Shown piece by piece: positions 16,556 through 25,474 of a DNA stretch of 64,000 nt. The position numbers and the translations under genes were made by a program. Numbering within the stretch: position 1 is the stretch's first letter; each line of letters opens with the position of its first letter. The stretch is from the NCBI RefSeq assembly GCF_003056345.1, contig NZ_PYWB01000003.1, positions 124,001 through 188,000 of the forward strand. Direction: 5' to 3'. The notes beneath the pieces are model-generated. The model ran no database searches and had not been told where the DNA came from. It saw only the letters and a program-made list of their open reading frames with translations. The DNA is from Devosia submarina (GTDB lineage: Bacteria > Pseudomonadota > Alphaproteobacteria > Rhizobiales > Devosiaceae).

Positions 16556-17100
16556 AGCTTTCCGAATGTGACATCTTGATCCTGCCGGGCCTTGGTGGTT
16601 CCCAGGCGGGTCACTGGCAGGTCCGCTGGGCCGAGCGCATGAACAACGCCGCCATCGTTGAGCAAGCCGATTGGAACGAACCTGACCTAACCGATTGGGT
16701 CGACACCATCGATCAAGCGGCGCGGCTGACAACGCGGCCTGTTGTATTGGTAGCTCATTCTCTTTCCGTGATTGCTGTTGCCCAGGCTAGTTCAAAGTTG
16801 CCGTCCAATGTGCGCGGCGCTTTCCTTGTTGCACCGCCAGATATCGAACTCAGCGCAGCAGCGCCGGAAGAAACGCACGCCTTCCGCCCTATTTCGCGCG
16901 ATCCACTGCCGTTCCCGTCCCTGCTGGTTGCATCAGCCAACGACCCTCTCTGTGCGATCGACCGGGCCGTTGAATTTGCCACCTGCTGGGGTTCCGACTT
17001 CCACCAGGCGGGCGAGGCGGGCCACATCAATGTGGAGTCCGGCCATGGACCCTGGCCAGAAGGACTGCTGATGTTCACGAGGTTGATGCAACGGATCTGA
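16552..17100 (+). CDS. RBBP9/YdeN family serine hydrolase
   Basis: A 182-residue small alpha/beta hydrolase of the RBBP9/YdeN group. The family opening LPGLGGSQAGHWQ is at residues 11-23 and the nucleophile elbow AHSLS contains Ser70. The acid is probably the Asp of SANDPLC near 127, and the His is in the C-terminal EAGHINVESGHG. Substrates are unknown for most bacterial members. It overlaps purB by four bases, so it is translated from the same message, but nothing ties it to purine synthesis. The usual elbow is AHSLGC; here Ser replaces Gly. Confidence 0.85.
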   Translation: MKLSECDILILPGLGGSQAGHWQVRWAERMNNAAIVEQADWNEPDLTDWVDTIDQAARLTTRPVVLVAHSLSVIAVAQASSKLPSNVRGAFLVAPPDIELSAAAPEETHAFRPISRDPLPFPSLLVASANDPLCAIDRAVEFATCWGSDFHQAGEAGHINVESGHGPWPEGLLMFTRLMQRI

Positions 17101-17156
17101 TGTTTGGGCGGTCTTCCTCCCCCGAAAGAACGACCAGATCGCACCTCATCACACCA

Positions 17157-17228
17157 TCATTGCCCGGCTCGGAACAATGCAGTGATGTTCCAACGAGAAT
17201 GGATCACTCTGGCAGGCCGGGTGATCAC
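17157..17228 (-). repeat. RPE-like dispersed palindromic repeat, copy 1
   Basis: Read on the minus strand this element starts GTGATCACCCGGCC and ends GAGCCGGGCAATGA. The two ends and the internal CACCCGG/GTGATCC pairing match copy 4 at 56109-56188. It lies between the hydrolase gene and the zeta inhibitor terminator. Part of it forms a GGAACA-N9-TGTTCC dyad. Confidence 0.6.
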
Positions 17229-17278
17229 AGTGGTGAACACTTTTCCGATAGTATAGGCGCCTAAGCCTCCCACGAATG

Positions 17279-17304
17279 AAAAGGGAGCCGGCACGCCAGC
17301 TCCC
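17279..17304 (-). terminator. intrinsic terminator after the zeta inhibitor gene
   Basis: On the minus strand the 10-bp stem GGGAGCTGGC/GCCGGCTCCC (one T-G pair, loop GT) is followed by TTTT. It lies 27 nt after the stop codon of the DUF1476 gene. Confidence 0.85.
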
Positions 17305-17331
17305 TCGCAAATCCTGAACCAACCAGAAAGC

Positions 17332-17655
17332 TTAGCCTTCGGCAGCAATCTGCTCGTTCGCCACCAGTACCAGCTGCTGCATTTTCTGCCGAATCACATC
17401 GTCGCTGATGTTCAGCCCCTTGGCGTTAAGATCGGCGGAAACCTTGCGGAACACGTCCTCATCGCCAGCTTCTTCAAAGTCCGCGGCAACTACTTCGGCG
17501 GCATAGGCCTTTGCCTCTTCGCCGGTGAGACTCATCAGTTCCGCCGCCCAGATGCCAACCAGCTTGTTGCGGCGCGCTTCGGCCTTGAATTTTTTTTCTG
17601 CGTCAAAGGCAAACTTTGCCTCCTGGCCTTTCTGACGATCCTCGAACTGGCTCAT
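17332..17655 (-). CDS. F1-ATPase inhibitor zeta subunit (DUF1476)
   Basis: A 107-residue helical protein matching the alphaproteobacterial zeta subunit (DUF1476), which blocks ATP hydrolysis by the F1FO-ATP synthase in Paracoccus. The N-terminal inhibitory region FEDRQKGQEAKFAFD at residues 4-18 and the four-helix core (NKLVGIWAAELM at 30-41 onward) are recognisable. ATG 17655 has GGGAG 7 nt upstream; an extension to 17787 would add an unrelated basic sequence. It is divergent from purC and has its own terminator. Whether it inhibits strongly varies between species and depends on the N-terminal segment. Confidence 0.93.
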   Translation of the reverse strand: MSQFEDRQKGQEAKFAFDAEKKFKAEARRNKLVGIWAAELMSLTGEEAKAYAAEVVAADFEEAGDEDVFRKVSADLNAKGLNISDDVIRQKMQQLVLVANEQIAAEG

Positions 17656-17869
17656 GCAAGTCTCCCGCTTGGCTAACCCTGCCGCTTTCCGGCGCTTCGC
17701 AAACGACATAGGCGGTTCAGCCAGCCAAATCAACGCCCCGCCCAGAGGTGCGACCCTTTGGTCGATCGATGCCCGCCTTAACTTCAAGAATCGAAAGAGC
17801 TTGCATTTTTAGGCTGTTCTGGCGCATGAAGCGGCCAAATTCTTCCCTCCTCCACAGTCCGGATTCCCA

Positions 17870-18634
17870 ATGAACCGTCGACGTAAAATCTATGAGGGCA
17901 AGGCCAAGATCCTGTTCGAGGGTCCTGAGCCGGGCACTCTGGTTCAATATTTCAAGGACGACACCACGGCCGGTGATGGCGCCCGTCATGAGATCATTGA
18001 CGGCAAGGGCGTGCTCAATAACCGCATCTCCGAGTTCGTCTTCACCAAGCTCAATGGCCTGGGCATTCCGACCCACTTCATCCGCCGCATCAACATGCGC
18101 GAGCAACTGATCAAGGAAGTGGAAATCATTCCGCTCGAGATCATCGTGCGCAATTTCGCGGCTGGTTCGCTGGTGAAGCGTCTGGGCCTTGAGCCGGGCA
18201 CGCAGCTGCCACGTTCGATCATTGAGTTTTGCTACAAGGATGATGCGCTCCACGACCCCATGGTCAGTGAAGAGCACATAACGGCCTTCGGATGGGCTAC
18301 TCCCGCCGAACTTGACGACATCATGAGCCTGGCCATCCGCGTCAATGATTTCCTGACCGGCCTCTTCATGGGCGTTGGCATCCAGCTCGTGGATTTCAAG
18401 ATTGAATGTGGCCGCCTTTATGAAGGCGACCTCATGCGCATCGTTCTGGCCGACGAGATTTCACCGGACTCTTGCCGTCTGTGGGACGTGAAGACCCGCA
18501 CCAAGATGGACAAGGATCGTTTCCGCGAAAACCTTGGCGGGCTGATAGAAAACTACCGAGAAGTTGCCCAGCGGCTCGGCATTCTTGTTGAAACCGATAA
18601 TGCGCTGACCACTGGTCCGCGCCTCGTTCAATAA
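17870..18634 (+). CDS. purC: SAICAR synthetase
   Basis: A 254-residue ligase that condenses CAIR with aspartate using ATP to form SAICAR, step 7 of IMP synthesis. The N-terminal ATP-binding segment [16 protein letters not shown] (residues 3-18), [15 protein letters not shown] (about 85-99), and LVDFKIECG followed by [14 protein letters not shown] are hallmark motifs. Length is standard (about 250). It heads the run purC-purS-acyltransferase-purQ-Pr6Pr-purL; purS follows after 19 nt. Confidence 0.97.
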   Translation: MNRRRKIYEGKAKILFEGPEPGTLVQYFKDDTTAGDGARHEIIDGKGVLNNRISEFVFTKLNGLGIPTHFIRRINMREQLIKEVEIIPLEIIVRNFAAGSLVKRLGLEPGTQLPRSIIEFCYKDDALHDPMVSEEHITAFGWATPAELDDIMSLAIRVNDFLTGLFMGVGIQLVDFKIECGRLYEGDLMRIVLADEISPDSCRLWDVKTRTKMDKDRFRENLGGLIENYREVAQRLGILVETDNALTTGPRLVQ

Positions 18635-18653
18635 CCGTCCTCGGAGTGGCGAT

Positions 18654-18896
18654 ATGAAGGCGCGTGTAACCGTCACCCTCAAGGCTGGCGTGCTGGACCC
18701 GCAGGGCCAGGCTATTGAAGGATCACTGAAAGGCCTCGGATTTCCTGGGGTCAGCAGCGTTCGGCAAGGCAAGGTTTTCGACCTCGTTGTTGATGGAACC
18801 GACGAGGAATCCGCTCGTTCTCAGATCGCCAGCATGTGCGAAAAGCTGCTGGCGAACACCGTGATCGAGAATTACGCGATCGAAATCACTAATTAA
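18654..18896 (+). CDS. purS: phosphoribosylformylglycinamidine synthase subunit PurS
   Basis: An 80-residue ferredoxin-like protein that bridges PurL and PurQ in the three-subunit FGAM synthase. The sequence has the expected start KARVTVTLKAGVLDPQGQAI and the SVRQGKVFDLVVDG middle. ATG 18654 follows a GGAGTGGCG segment. Its presence agrees with the short PurL (744 residues) and separate PurQ encoded downstream; long single-chain PurL enzymes do not need PurS. Confidence 0.95.
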   Translation: MKARVTVTLKAGVLDPQGQAIEGSLKGLGFPGVSSVRQGKVFDLVVDGTDEESARSQIASMCEKLLANTVIENYAIEITN

Positions 18897-18950
18897 CGTC
18901 TCAGGACGATAACTATTTCGCGCCAAGAAGAGGCGCAGGACCATATTGCC

Positions 18951-19034
18951 ATGCTCAAAACCGTTTCTCTGTCAGTGATGTTTTTTGCTACTCTCGGCCT
19001 CCTGTTTGCAGCATACGCGTCGGTTCCGGTCTGA
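18951..19034 (+). CDS. candidate 27-residue membrane miniprotein
   Basis: In the 386-nt gap between purS and the acyltransferase gene an ATG at 18951 opens a 28-codon frame ending in TGA at 19034. It encodes a mostly hydrophobic peptide (about residues 7-22 could span a membrane) with a Lys near the N-terminus. AGGA lies about 10 nt upstream. No homologue is known to me. The rest of the gap shows no gene; the frame could arise by chance. Confidence 0.3.
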   Translation: MLKTVSLSVMFFATLGLLFAAYASVPV

Positions 19035-19282
19035 TTACCGCGGCAAGAATTCAGTTGACCCGAGCAATGGAGGCAGCTGGATAGGATCCGAGCGACATTG
19101 CTAGCGATAGACCCGGACCTTTTGGCTTCGGCATTGTCGCCTCATCCGCCCTGCCGGAAGGTATTTGCAGGCAATGGATAAGGATGCGCTTACCACTTCT
19201 GCATTTGTCGCGACATTGCCGATAATGCGTTAGCTTTCGCGAGAGGCTTACCGGCTAGCATTTCCGCCGCAGACCAGGTGGG

Positions 19283-20365
19283 ATGTGGACGATGGCAGAG
19301 CAGGCGAAGCGGTTGGACTGGGTGGATATGGCCAAGGGCCTCTCCATCTTCCTCGTCGTCATGATGTATGCGGCCTCCAGCGTTGGTGAAGATACCGGCG
19401 GCATCGGCGCATTTCATTGGACGATAGCTTTCGCGACCCCATTCCGCATGCCGGAGTTCTTTCTGATCTCGGGCCTGTTCCTGTCCCAGGTCATCGATCG
19501 CCCCCGGCGCGCCTTTGCCGACCGCCGCATCGTGCACTATTTCTATTTCTACGTGCTTTGGGCGTTGATCCACATCATCTTCAAGGTCGGCCTGCTCTCT
19601 GCCAATCCCATCGGCGCGCTGGAGCAAATCGCATGGGCTGTTGTTCAGCCCTATGGCGTGCTGTGGTTCATTTACATGCTGGCGGTGGTCGGCGCTGCCA
19701 CCAAGGTCCTGTACGATCTGAAAGTTCCTGTCTGGGCAGTGTTCGGGGCTGGCGCGGTCTTGCAGATGGCCAGTGTACACAGCGGCAGCTATCTCGTTGA
19801 TCAGTTCTGTGCCTACTTCTTGTTCTTCTATTGCGGCTTCATCTTCGCCCCACGCCTGTTCCGCCTGGCGGCCTGGGCGCAAGATCATGCAGGCCCCGCG
19901 CTAACTGCCCTCGGCATTTGGGCCGCCATTAACGGGGCTCTGGTGTTTTCGCCAGGCTTCGTTATGCACGCCGTTCACCCAATTATGGGCCTTGCCGGGC
20001 TGCCCGGGATCCACCTTATTCTCGCACTTGCCGGCGCAGCAGCGCTTTGCGTCATCGCCGCGCTCCTGACACGACTGCCGTGGATGAACTGGCTGCGTTG
20101 GCTGGGTTCGAAATCGCTGATCGTCTATGTAGCTTTCGTCCTGCCGATGGGTGTGGCGCGCACGATCCTTATCAAGCTGGGGCTGGTTGAACCAACCCTG
20201 CTGACAGCCTTGACCATGACTGTCGCGATTGTCTCGCCCTTGATCCTCTACTGGCTGGTGCTGCGCACGGGTTGGGGTAGGTTCTTGTTCGAGCGCCCCG
20301 TTTGGGCTCACCTGCCCGGCTCCAAAGGATCGCGCCCGAGTAGCGTCGCAATTCCTGCCGAGTAA
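19283..20365 (+). CDS. acyltransferase 3 family membrane protein
   Basis: A 360-residue integral membrane protein of the acyltransferase 3 type. It starts with the family pattern RLDWVDMAKGLSIFLVV (residues 10-26) and RMPEFFLISGLF near 64-75, followed by about ten hydrophobic segments. Such proteins O-acylate sugars or other extracytoplasmic molecules, or resemble the uncharacterised YcfT branch. Start could be ATG 19283 or ATG 19292. It sits between purS and purQ on the same strand, but the 386-nt gap upstream suggests its own promoter. No link to purine synthesis is evident. Confidence 0.85.
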   Translation: MWTMAEQAKRLDWVDMAKGLSIFLVVMMYAASSVGEDTGGIGAFHWTIAFATPFRMPEFFLISGLFLSQVIDRPRRAFADRRIVHYFYFYVLWALIHIIFKVGLLSANPIGALEQIAWAVVQPYGVLWFIYMLAVVGAATKVLYDLKVPVWAVFGAGAVLQMASVHSGSYLVDQFCAYFLFFYCGFIFAPRLFRLAAWAQDHAGPALTALGIWAAINGALVFSPGFVMHAVHPIMGLAGLPGIHLILALAGAAALCVIAALLTRLPWMNWLRWLGSKSLIVYVAFVLPMGVARTILIKLGLVEPTLLTALTMTVAIVSPLILYWLVLRTGWGRFLFERPVWAHLPGSKGSRPSSVAIPAE

Positions 20366-20481
20366 GGCTCGTTTTCCTTTCCGTCCATCACAGGACAAGG
20401 AAACCGCCTCCAAGACCCTTGCCTTTTCGGCCAAGCTCCACCAAAAGGTCTCGAAACTCCTGACATAGCGAGGACCAGTCG

Positions 20482-21150
20482 ATGAAATCTGCCGTCATCG
20501 TCTTCCCCGGGCTCAATCGCGACCGCGACATGATCGCGGCGCTTACCAAGATTTCCGGCACCGCCCCTGCCATCGTCTGGCACCAGGATGCCGACTTGCC
20601 GGATGTCGACTTAATCGTCATCCCCGGCGGCTTTTCCTATGGCGATTATCTGCGCTGCGGTGCAATTGCTGCTCGCTCACCGATCATGGACAAGGTGCGC
20701 GCTCGCGCCGCAGCGGGCGTGAACGTCCTTGGCGTTTGCAATGGCTTCCAGATCCTGCTTGAGGCAGGCCTGTTGCCCGGGGCCTTGATGCGCAATCAGT
20801 CGCTTAAATTCGTCTGTCGCGAGGTCAAGCTCGAAGTCACCAATGCGGATACGGCTTTCACGCGCGGCTATTCGAAGGGCCAGATCATCCGCTGCCCCGT
20901 GGCGCACCATGACGGCAATTACTTTGCGGATAGTGAAACGCTGGCGTGCCTCGAAGGTGATGGCCGGGTCGCCTTCCGCTACGCCGATGGAACCAACCCC
21001 AACGGCTCGATCAACAACATTGCCGGCATTCTGAACGAGCGAAAGAACGTGCTCGGCCTCATGCCTCACCCTGAAAACCTGATCGAGTCCGCACATGGCG
21101 GGGACGATTGCAGGGCATTGTTCTCCGGACTGCTCGGCCAGGCTGCTTGA
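20482..21150 (+). CDS. purQ: phosphoribosylformylglycinamidine synthase subunit PurQ
   Basis: A 222-residue class I glutamine amidotransferase that releases ammonia from glutamine for FGAM synthesis with PurL and PurS. The catalytic triad is visible: Cys86 in GVCNGFQ, and His196 and Glu198 in MPHPENL. The opening [14 protein letters not shown] and the [12 protein letters not shown] segment at 49-60 are diagnostic. The stop overlaps the next start (TGATG at 21148-21152), which couples it to a membrane protein rather than to purL. Confidence 0.97.
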   Translation: MKSAVIVFPGLNRDRDMIAALTKISGTAPAIVWHQDADLPDVDLIVIPGGFSYGDYLRCGAIAARSPIMDKVRARAAAGVNVLGVCNGFQILLEAGLLPGALMRNQSLKFVCREVKLEVTNADTAFTRGYSKGQIIRCPVAHHDGNYFADSETLACLEGDGRVAFRYADGTNPNGSINNIAGILNERKNVLGLMPHPENLIESAHGGDDCRALFSGLLGQAA

Positions 21151-21806
21151 TGCGCAGAGCGCCGGTCAATCCGCGAAAGCTGTTGACCGGTCTCGGCCTC
21201 GCGGCCGGCACCGCCGGATTGCTGCTGGAGTTCGTCCTTTCCATGCAGGTCTCGCTGGCCATGGGACGGGACCTTCCCGGCGCGTTGGGCAGCTTCTTTT
21301 CCTTTTATACGATCCTGACCAATATCGTTCTGGTCCTGATCTATCTTTCGGACATGCTGCCCAACCAAAGGCTCGCCATTTTCCGCAATTCGATTCTGCG
21401 TGGATCCATGGTCGCCTGCATGGCTTTGGTGAACCTCTACGTTTTCTTTGTCTTGCGTCACCTTTATGCTCCAACGGGCCTGCTCGAACTCTCCGATAAG
21501 TTGCTGCACTATGTAACGCCGCTGCTGTACCTACTGTGGTGGATTGGGGGACAGCCCCACGGCAAGCTTCGCTGGAGCAATCTTCCCCTTATGCTCCTGC
21601 CGACATTTGTGTACTTCGTCCTTGTCATGATGCGGGGACTTTGGGTTCATCGCTATCCCTATCCATTCATGAACGTCGATGAACTGGGCTTGGGTGCCGT
21701 GCTCGTTGGAGCGGTGACCATGGCCGCGGGTCTCGCCGCCCTCGCAGCCCTGGTGATTGCCCTCGACAACTTCCTGACGCGCAACTGGAACCTTGTTCAT
21801 GACTAG
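21150..21806 (+). CDS. Pr6Pr family membrane protein
   Basis: A 218-residue protein with about six transmembrane helices. The pattern LGSFFSFYTILTNIVLVLIY near residues 48-67 and DKLLHYVTPLLYLLWW near 110-125, with the conserved His, match the Pr6Pr/FAR-17a-like membrane family of unknown function. The ATG shares a base with the purQ stop, so translation is coupled. It lies between purQ and purL, which are normally adjacent. The function is unknown and any link to FGAM synthase is speculative. Confidence 0.85.
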   Translation: MRRAPVNPRKLLTGLGLAAGTAGLLLEFVLSMQVSLAMGRDLPGALGSFFSFYTILTNIVLVLIYLSDMLPNQRLAIFRNSILRGSMVACMALVNLYVFFVLRHLYAPTGLLELSDKLLHYVTPLLYLLWWIGGQPHGKLRWSNLPLMLLPTFVYFVLVMMRGLWVHRYPYPFMNVDELGLGAVLVGAVTMAAGLAALAALVIALDNFLTRNWNLVHD

Positions 21807-21875
21807 GAACAAGCCCCTGAACGCCCAAACGTAACCGGAATATTTTCCAGAGCCTCCCCACGGAAAAGACTCTTG

Positions 21876-24110
21876 ATGACCTACCAGAACCACATCGCCA
21901 TCACGCCCCAACTCGTTGCCGATCATGGGCTCAAGCCCGACGAGTTCGAAAAGATCGTTGCGCTGATCGGCCGCCAGCCGACCTATACGGAGCTGGGCAT
22001 CTTCTCGGCGATGTGGAACGAGCATTGCTCCTACAAATCGTCCAAGAAGTGGCTCAAGACTCTCCCGACCACTGGCCCACGCGTGATCCAGGGTCCAGGC
22101 GAGAACGCAGGTGTCGTCGATATTGGCGATGGGCAGGCAGTGGTCTTCAAGATGGAATCCCACAACCACCCCAGCTTCATCGAACCCTACCAGGGTGCGG
22201 CGACCGGCGTCGGCGGCATTCTGCGCGACGTGTTCACCATGGGCGCTCGTCCGGTTGCAGCCATGAACGCGCTGCGCTTCGGCTCGCCTGACCATGAAAA
22301 GACACGCCATCTGGTTTCCGGCGTTGTCGCCGGCGTCGGTAGCTACGGCAATGCTTTTGGCGTGCCGACCGTGGGTGGCGAAGTCGAGTTCGACGAACGC
22401 TATAATGGCAACATTCTGGTCAATGCCTTTGCCGCGGGCCTCGCGGACACCGACAAGATCTTCTACTCGAAAGCTGAAGGTGTCGGCCTCCACGTTGTTT
22501 ATCTCGGCGCCAAGACCGGACGTGATGGTGTCGGTGGCGCGACCATGGCGTCGGCCGAGTTCGGTGACGACATCGAGGAGAAGCGCCCCACGGTTCAGGT
22601 TGGCGACCCGTTCACTGAAAAGCGTTTGCTTGAAGCCTGCCTTGAACTGATGGCCACCGGTGCCGTGATCGCCATCCAGGACATGGGTGCCGCGGGTCTT
22701 ACCTGTTCGGCCGTTGAGATGGGTGCCAAAGGCGACCTCGGGATCGAACTCGATCTCGACAAAGTGCCTGTGCGCGAAACCCACATGACCCCTTACGAGA
22801 TGATGCTGAGTGAAAGCCAGGAGCGCATGCTCATGGTGCTGCACCCTGAGAAGGAGGCGGAAGCACGCGCCGTGTTCGAAAAATGGGAGCTGGACTTTGC
22901 CACTGTCGGCAAGACCACGGACGATTTGCGCTTCCGCGTTCTCTGGCAGGGCGAGGAAGTGGCGAACCTTCCCATCAAGGAACTGGGTGACGAAGCGCCG
23001 GAATATGATCGTCCCTGGACGCCCTCCGTACCAGCTCCCGCTCTGGCGGACGATGACGTGCCGCAGATGGATGTTGCCGACGCCCTCCTCCAGCTCATGG
23101 GCGGCCACCAGATTGCTTCGCGCCGCTGGGTCTACGAGCAGTACGATACTCTGATCCAGGGTAATTCCATGCAGCGCCCTGGCGGTGATGCCGGAGTGAT
23201 CCGTGTCGATGGTCACCCCAACAAGGGCCTGGCATTCACCTCGGACGTTAATCCGCGCTATTGCGAGGCCGACCCCTATGAAGGTGGCAAGCAGGCCGTT
23301 GCCGAAGCCTGGCGCAATCTGACGGCGACGGGCGCCGAGCCACTGGCCGCCACCGACAACCTTAATTTCGGCAATCCCGAACGTCCCGAGATCATGAGCC
23401 AGCTGGTGCATGCCATCAAGGGGATCGGCGAAGCCTGCCGTGCGCTGGATTTCCCGATCGTTTCGGGCAATGTGTCGCTCTACAACGAAACCAACGGCCG
23501 GGGAATTCTGCCAACCCCGACTATTGGCGGTGTTGGCCTGCTGCCCGATTGGACCAAGATGGCACGGATCGGCTTCGCCGCCGAGAACCAGATGATCCTC
23601 CTCGTCGGCGCTCCGCCTAAGCGCGGCACGCATCTGGGCCAATCCATTTACCTGCGCGATCTCCATGGCCGCCGCGATGGTTCGGCGCCCCATGTCGATC
23701 TTGCTCATGAGCGCCGCACTGGCGACTTCGTACGCAAGCTGATCCGCGACGGCGTTGCGACCGCCGTTCACGATCTTTCCGATGGCGGCCTTGCAGTGGC
23801 ACTCGGGGAGATGGCCGTGGCATCCGGCATTGGCGCGACCATTGCTGACCTCAACGGCCAGGATCCGATCCTGCAATATTTTGGCGAGGATCAGGGCCGC
23901 TATCTTGTCACCGTTGATCTCGATCCGCAGGGCGATGAAATCCTCTCGCTGTGGAACCAAGCTGAGCAGCTTGGCGTCTTTGCGCCCTGGATCGGCACCA
24001 CCGGAGGAACCGATCTGATCCTCGGCGCCGCGCGGCCAGTGCCGGTGGCAGACCTCAAGGCAGCGCATGAAAGCTGGTTCCCCAGCTATATGGATGGGGT
24101 GATCGCCTAA
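21876..24110 (+). CDS. purL: phosphoribosylformylglycinamidine synthase subunit PurL
   Basis: The 744-residue small-type PurL makes FGAM from FGAR, ATP and ammonia supplied by PurQ. Hallmarks include [17 protein letters not shown] (about residues 38-54), [20 protein letters not shown] (about 92-111) and the repeated AIRS-like halves with [12 protein letters not shown] and [14 protein letters not shown] 21876 is preferred over TTG 21873. Long form PurL (about 1,300 residues) carries its own amidotransferase; this one needs PurQ and PurS, both present. A BolA gene follows after 80 nt. Confidence 0.97.
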   Translation: MTYQNHIAITPQLVADHGLKPDEFEKIVALIGRQPTYTELGIFSAMWNEHCSYKSSKKWLKTLPTTGPRVIQGPGENAGVVDIGDGQAVVFKMESHNHPSFIEPYQGAATGVGGILRDVFTMGARPVAAMNALRFGSPDHEKTRHLVSGVVAGVGSYGNAFGVPTVGGEVEFDERYNGNILVNAFAAGLADTDKIFYSKAEGVGLHVVYLGAKTGRDGVGGATMASAEFGDDIEEKRPTVQVGDPFTEKRLLEACLELMATGAVIAIQDMGAAGLTCSAVEMGAKGDLGIELDLDKVPVRETHMTPYEMMLSESQERMLMVLHPEKEAEARAVFEKWELDFATVGKTTDDLRFRVLWQGEEVANLPIKELGDEAPEYDRPWTPSVPAPALADDDVPQMDVADALLQLMGGHQIASRRWVYEQYDTLIQGNSMQRPGGDAGVIRVDGHPNKGLAFTSDVNPRYCEADPYEGGKQAVAEAWRNLTATGAEPLAATDNLNFGNPERPEIMSQLVHAIKGIGEACRALDFPIVSGNVSLYNETNGRGILPTPTIGGVGLLPDWTKMARIGFAAENQMILLVGAPPKRGTHLGQSIYLRDLHGRRDGSAPHVDLAHERRTGDFVRKLIRDGVATAVHDLSDGGLAVALGEMAVASGIGATIADLNGQDPILQYFGEDQGRYLVTVDLDPQGDEILSLWNQAEQLGVFAPWIGTTGGTDLILGAARPVPVADLKAAHESWFPSYMDGVIA

Positions 24111-24190
24111 GGTTGGCTTGAAGCCCAGGGTACCCTGCCATATCTTGGAAGAGTCGGCGCACTCAGCCGCCTCTTGCCAGGAGTTATGCC

Positions 24191-24424
24191 ATGCCCATGG
24201 AAGCCAACGAAATCGAACGCCGCATCCAGGCCGCGCTGCCCGATGCCACGATCGAAATCCGCGACCTTGCCGGTGATGGCGACCACTGGGCCGCCACGGT
24301 GATCTCGGAACAGTTCCGCGGCAAGTCTCGCGTGCAACAGCATCAGATTGTTTATGCAGCCTTGCAAGGCGACATGGGCGGAGCACTGCACGCGCTCGCT
24401 CTGCAAACCGGTGTGCCCGAGTAG
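24191..24424 (+). CDS. BolA family protein
   Basis: A 77-residue BolA/YrbA-type protein. The core is recognisable: IERRIQAALPDATIEIRDLAGDGDHWAA with the conserved loop His at about residue 31, then VISEQFRGKSRVQQHQIVYAAL. These proteins bind a [2Fe-2S] cluster together with CGFS monothiol glutaredoxins and take part in iron regulation or Fe-S maturation. A CGFS glutaredoxin is encoded 1.05 kb downstream on the same strand, which supports partnership. ATG 24191 and ATG 24197 are both possible starts. An AGGAG lies 10 nt before the first. Confidence 0.92.
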   Translation: MPMEANEIERRIQAALPDATIEIRDLAGDGDHWAATVISEQFRGKSRVQQHQIVYAALQGDMGGALHALALQTGVPE

Positions 24425-24429
24425 CTCCC

Positions 24430-24750
24430 ATGTCGCTGCGCGACTCGCTGGACCTGATCCGGGCCGTTCGCCCGGACGCCGGAACGGCGGCGATCGAGCA
24501 CGAGATCGTTGCCGAGCGCGCTTCTTCGCTAGGTGCGGCCGAGCGCAAGGTCGTTGCCGCCATGGCTGCACTCTCCAGCGCAGAAGCCGACCGTGACGCG
24601 GCGCTTTCCGCAGCTCGCCTTGTCGTCTGGGAGTATTTTGTGCAGCGTGAACTCATCGGCTTTCGCAAGCATGCTGATGTGATCCAGGAGCTCAAGATAA
24701 CAAGCGAAGTGCTTGCTGGACTTGGCGCAATCGACAGAACCAGGCGGTGA
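24430..24750 (+). CDS. DUF6665-like hypothetical protein
   Basis: A 106-residue helical protein without membrane segments or known catalytic motifs. Its pattern, EIVAERASSLGAAERKV in the first half and VVWEYFVQRELIGFRKHADVI in the second, resembles the DUF6665 family of alphaproteobacteria; this is recognition from memory and moderately sure. It begins 5 nt after the BolA gene and its TGA overlaps the GTG start of the HAD gene (GTGA). Being between bolA and grxD hints at a role tied to iron-sulfur metabolism, but that is only context. Confidence 0.7.
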   Translation: MSLRDSLDLIRAVRPDAGTAAIEHEIVAERASSLGAAERKVVAAMAALSSAEADRDAALSAARLVVWEYFVQRELIGFRKHADVIQELKITSEVLAGLGAIDRTRR

Positions 24751-25382
24751 GCCGCGCCGTCATTTTTGACGTCGATGGCGTGTTGATCCACGGCATGCAC
24801 GCCAACCCAGCCTATGTGCGGCGATGGGACAGTGAGTTGCTCGCTGATTTGGGCGTCGATCCGCAGCGTTTTGTGTCTGAGTTCATCTACGACATCTTCC
24901 TCAAGCGCGTGGTGACCGGGCAGGTCTCGATCATCGAAGCGCTGGAACGGCGCCTGCCGGGCCTTGGCTACAAGGATTCGCCCATGGCTTTCCTTCATTA
25001 TTGGCTCAAGCGCGACAGCGAGCTGAACCAGCCCCTGCTCGAAGCTATCCGGCGGTTGAAGATGGCAGCAGATGTGCGCTTGTATATTGCAACCAACCAG
25101 GAGCACATGCGTGCGCACTGGCTCTGGAGCCATCTAGGCTTTTGCGATCTGTTTGAGGACATCTTCTATTCCGCCCGCATTGGCGTCCGGAAACCCGACC
25201 TAAGGTTCTTCCGCTTCGTCGACAGCAAGATAGGCCCGCAGGAACAGCCTCCATTGTTTTTCGACGATACGCCTGCGGTGATCGCCGGTGCACAGGCGGC
25301 TGGTTGGGACGCCGTCTTGTTCAACACCCTTCCCGATTGCGCCGATCACCCCTGGATCAGGCGGCATATCGCATCATCGTGA
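24747..25382 (+). CDS. HAD family hydrolase
   Basis: A 211-residue haloacid dehalogenase-like phosphatase. Motif I is DVDGVL at residues 8-13 with nucleophile Asp8 and acid Asp10, motif II is probably the Thr of IATNQEH near 110-116, motif III the Lys of GVRKPDLRFF near 148-157, and motif IV is FFDDTP near 170-175. The cap insertion lies between motifs I and II. The substrate is not predictable. The GTG start overlaps the stop of the upstream gene, so it is cotranslated with it. Confidence 0.88.
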   Translation: MSRAVIFDVDGVLIHGMHANPAYVRRWDSELLADLGVDPQRFVSEFIYDIFLKRVVTGQVSIIEALERRLPGLGYKDSPMAFLHYWLKRDSELNQPLLEAIRRLKMAADVRLYIATNQEHMRAHWLWSHLGFCDLFEDIFYSARIGVRKPDLRFFRFVDSKIGPQEQPPLFFDDTPAVIAGAQAAGWDAVLFNTLPDCADHPWIRRHIASS

Positions 25383-25398
25383 GCTGCCGATGGTGACC

Positions 25399-25427
25399 TC
25401 GACATCGCCATGGCGATGACCTATTTA
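25399..25427 (+). promoter_or_regulatory. candidate sigma-70 promoter of the glutaredoxin gene
   Basis: TCGACA at 25399-25404 and TATTTA at 25422-25427 are separated by 17 nt, close to the housekeeping consensus. The spacer contains the perfect palindrome ATCGCCATGGCGAT (25404-25417), a possible operator. The start codon of the glutaredoxin gene is 48 nt further on. Confidence 0.5.
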
Positions 25428-25474
25428 TGCGGCAACACAATTCTGGCCGCGCAGCCCGACGAAAGGTTTCTTCC

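Noticed and set aside
17171-17191. GGAACA-N9-TGTTCC dyad as an operator
   Set aside because: It lies inside a repeat copy and no gene starts near it in either direction.
21531-25133. A 1,200-codon open frame on the minus strand across the purL region
   Set aside because: It is antisense to purL, bolA, DUF6665 and HAD genes with clear families, and its translation has no recognisable domain. Such open frames follow from high third-position GC.
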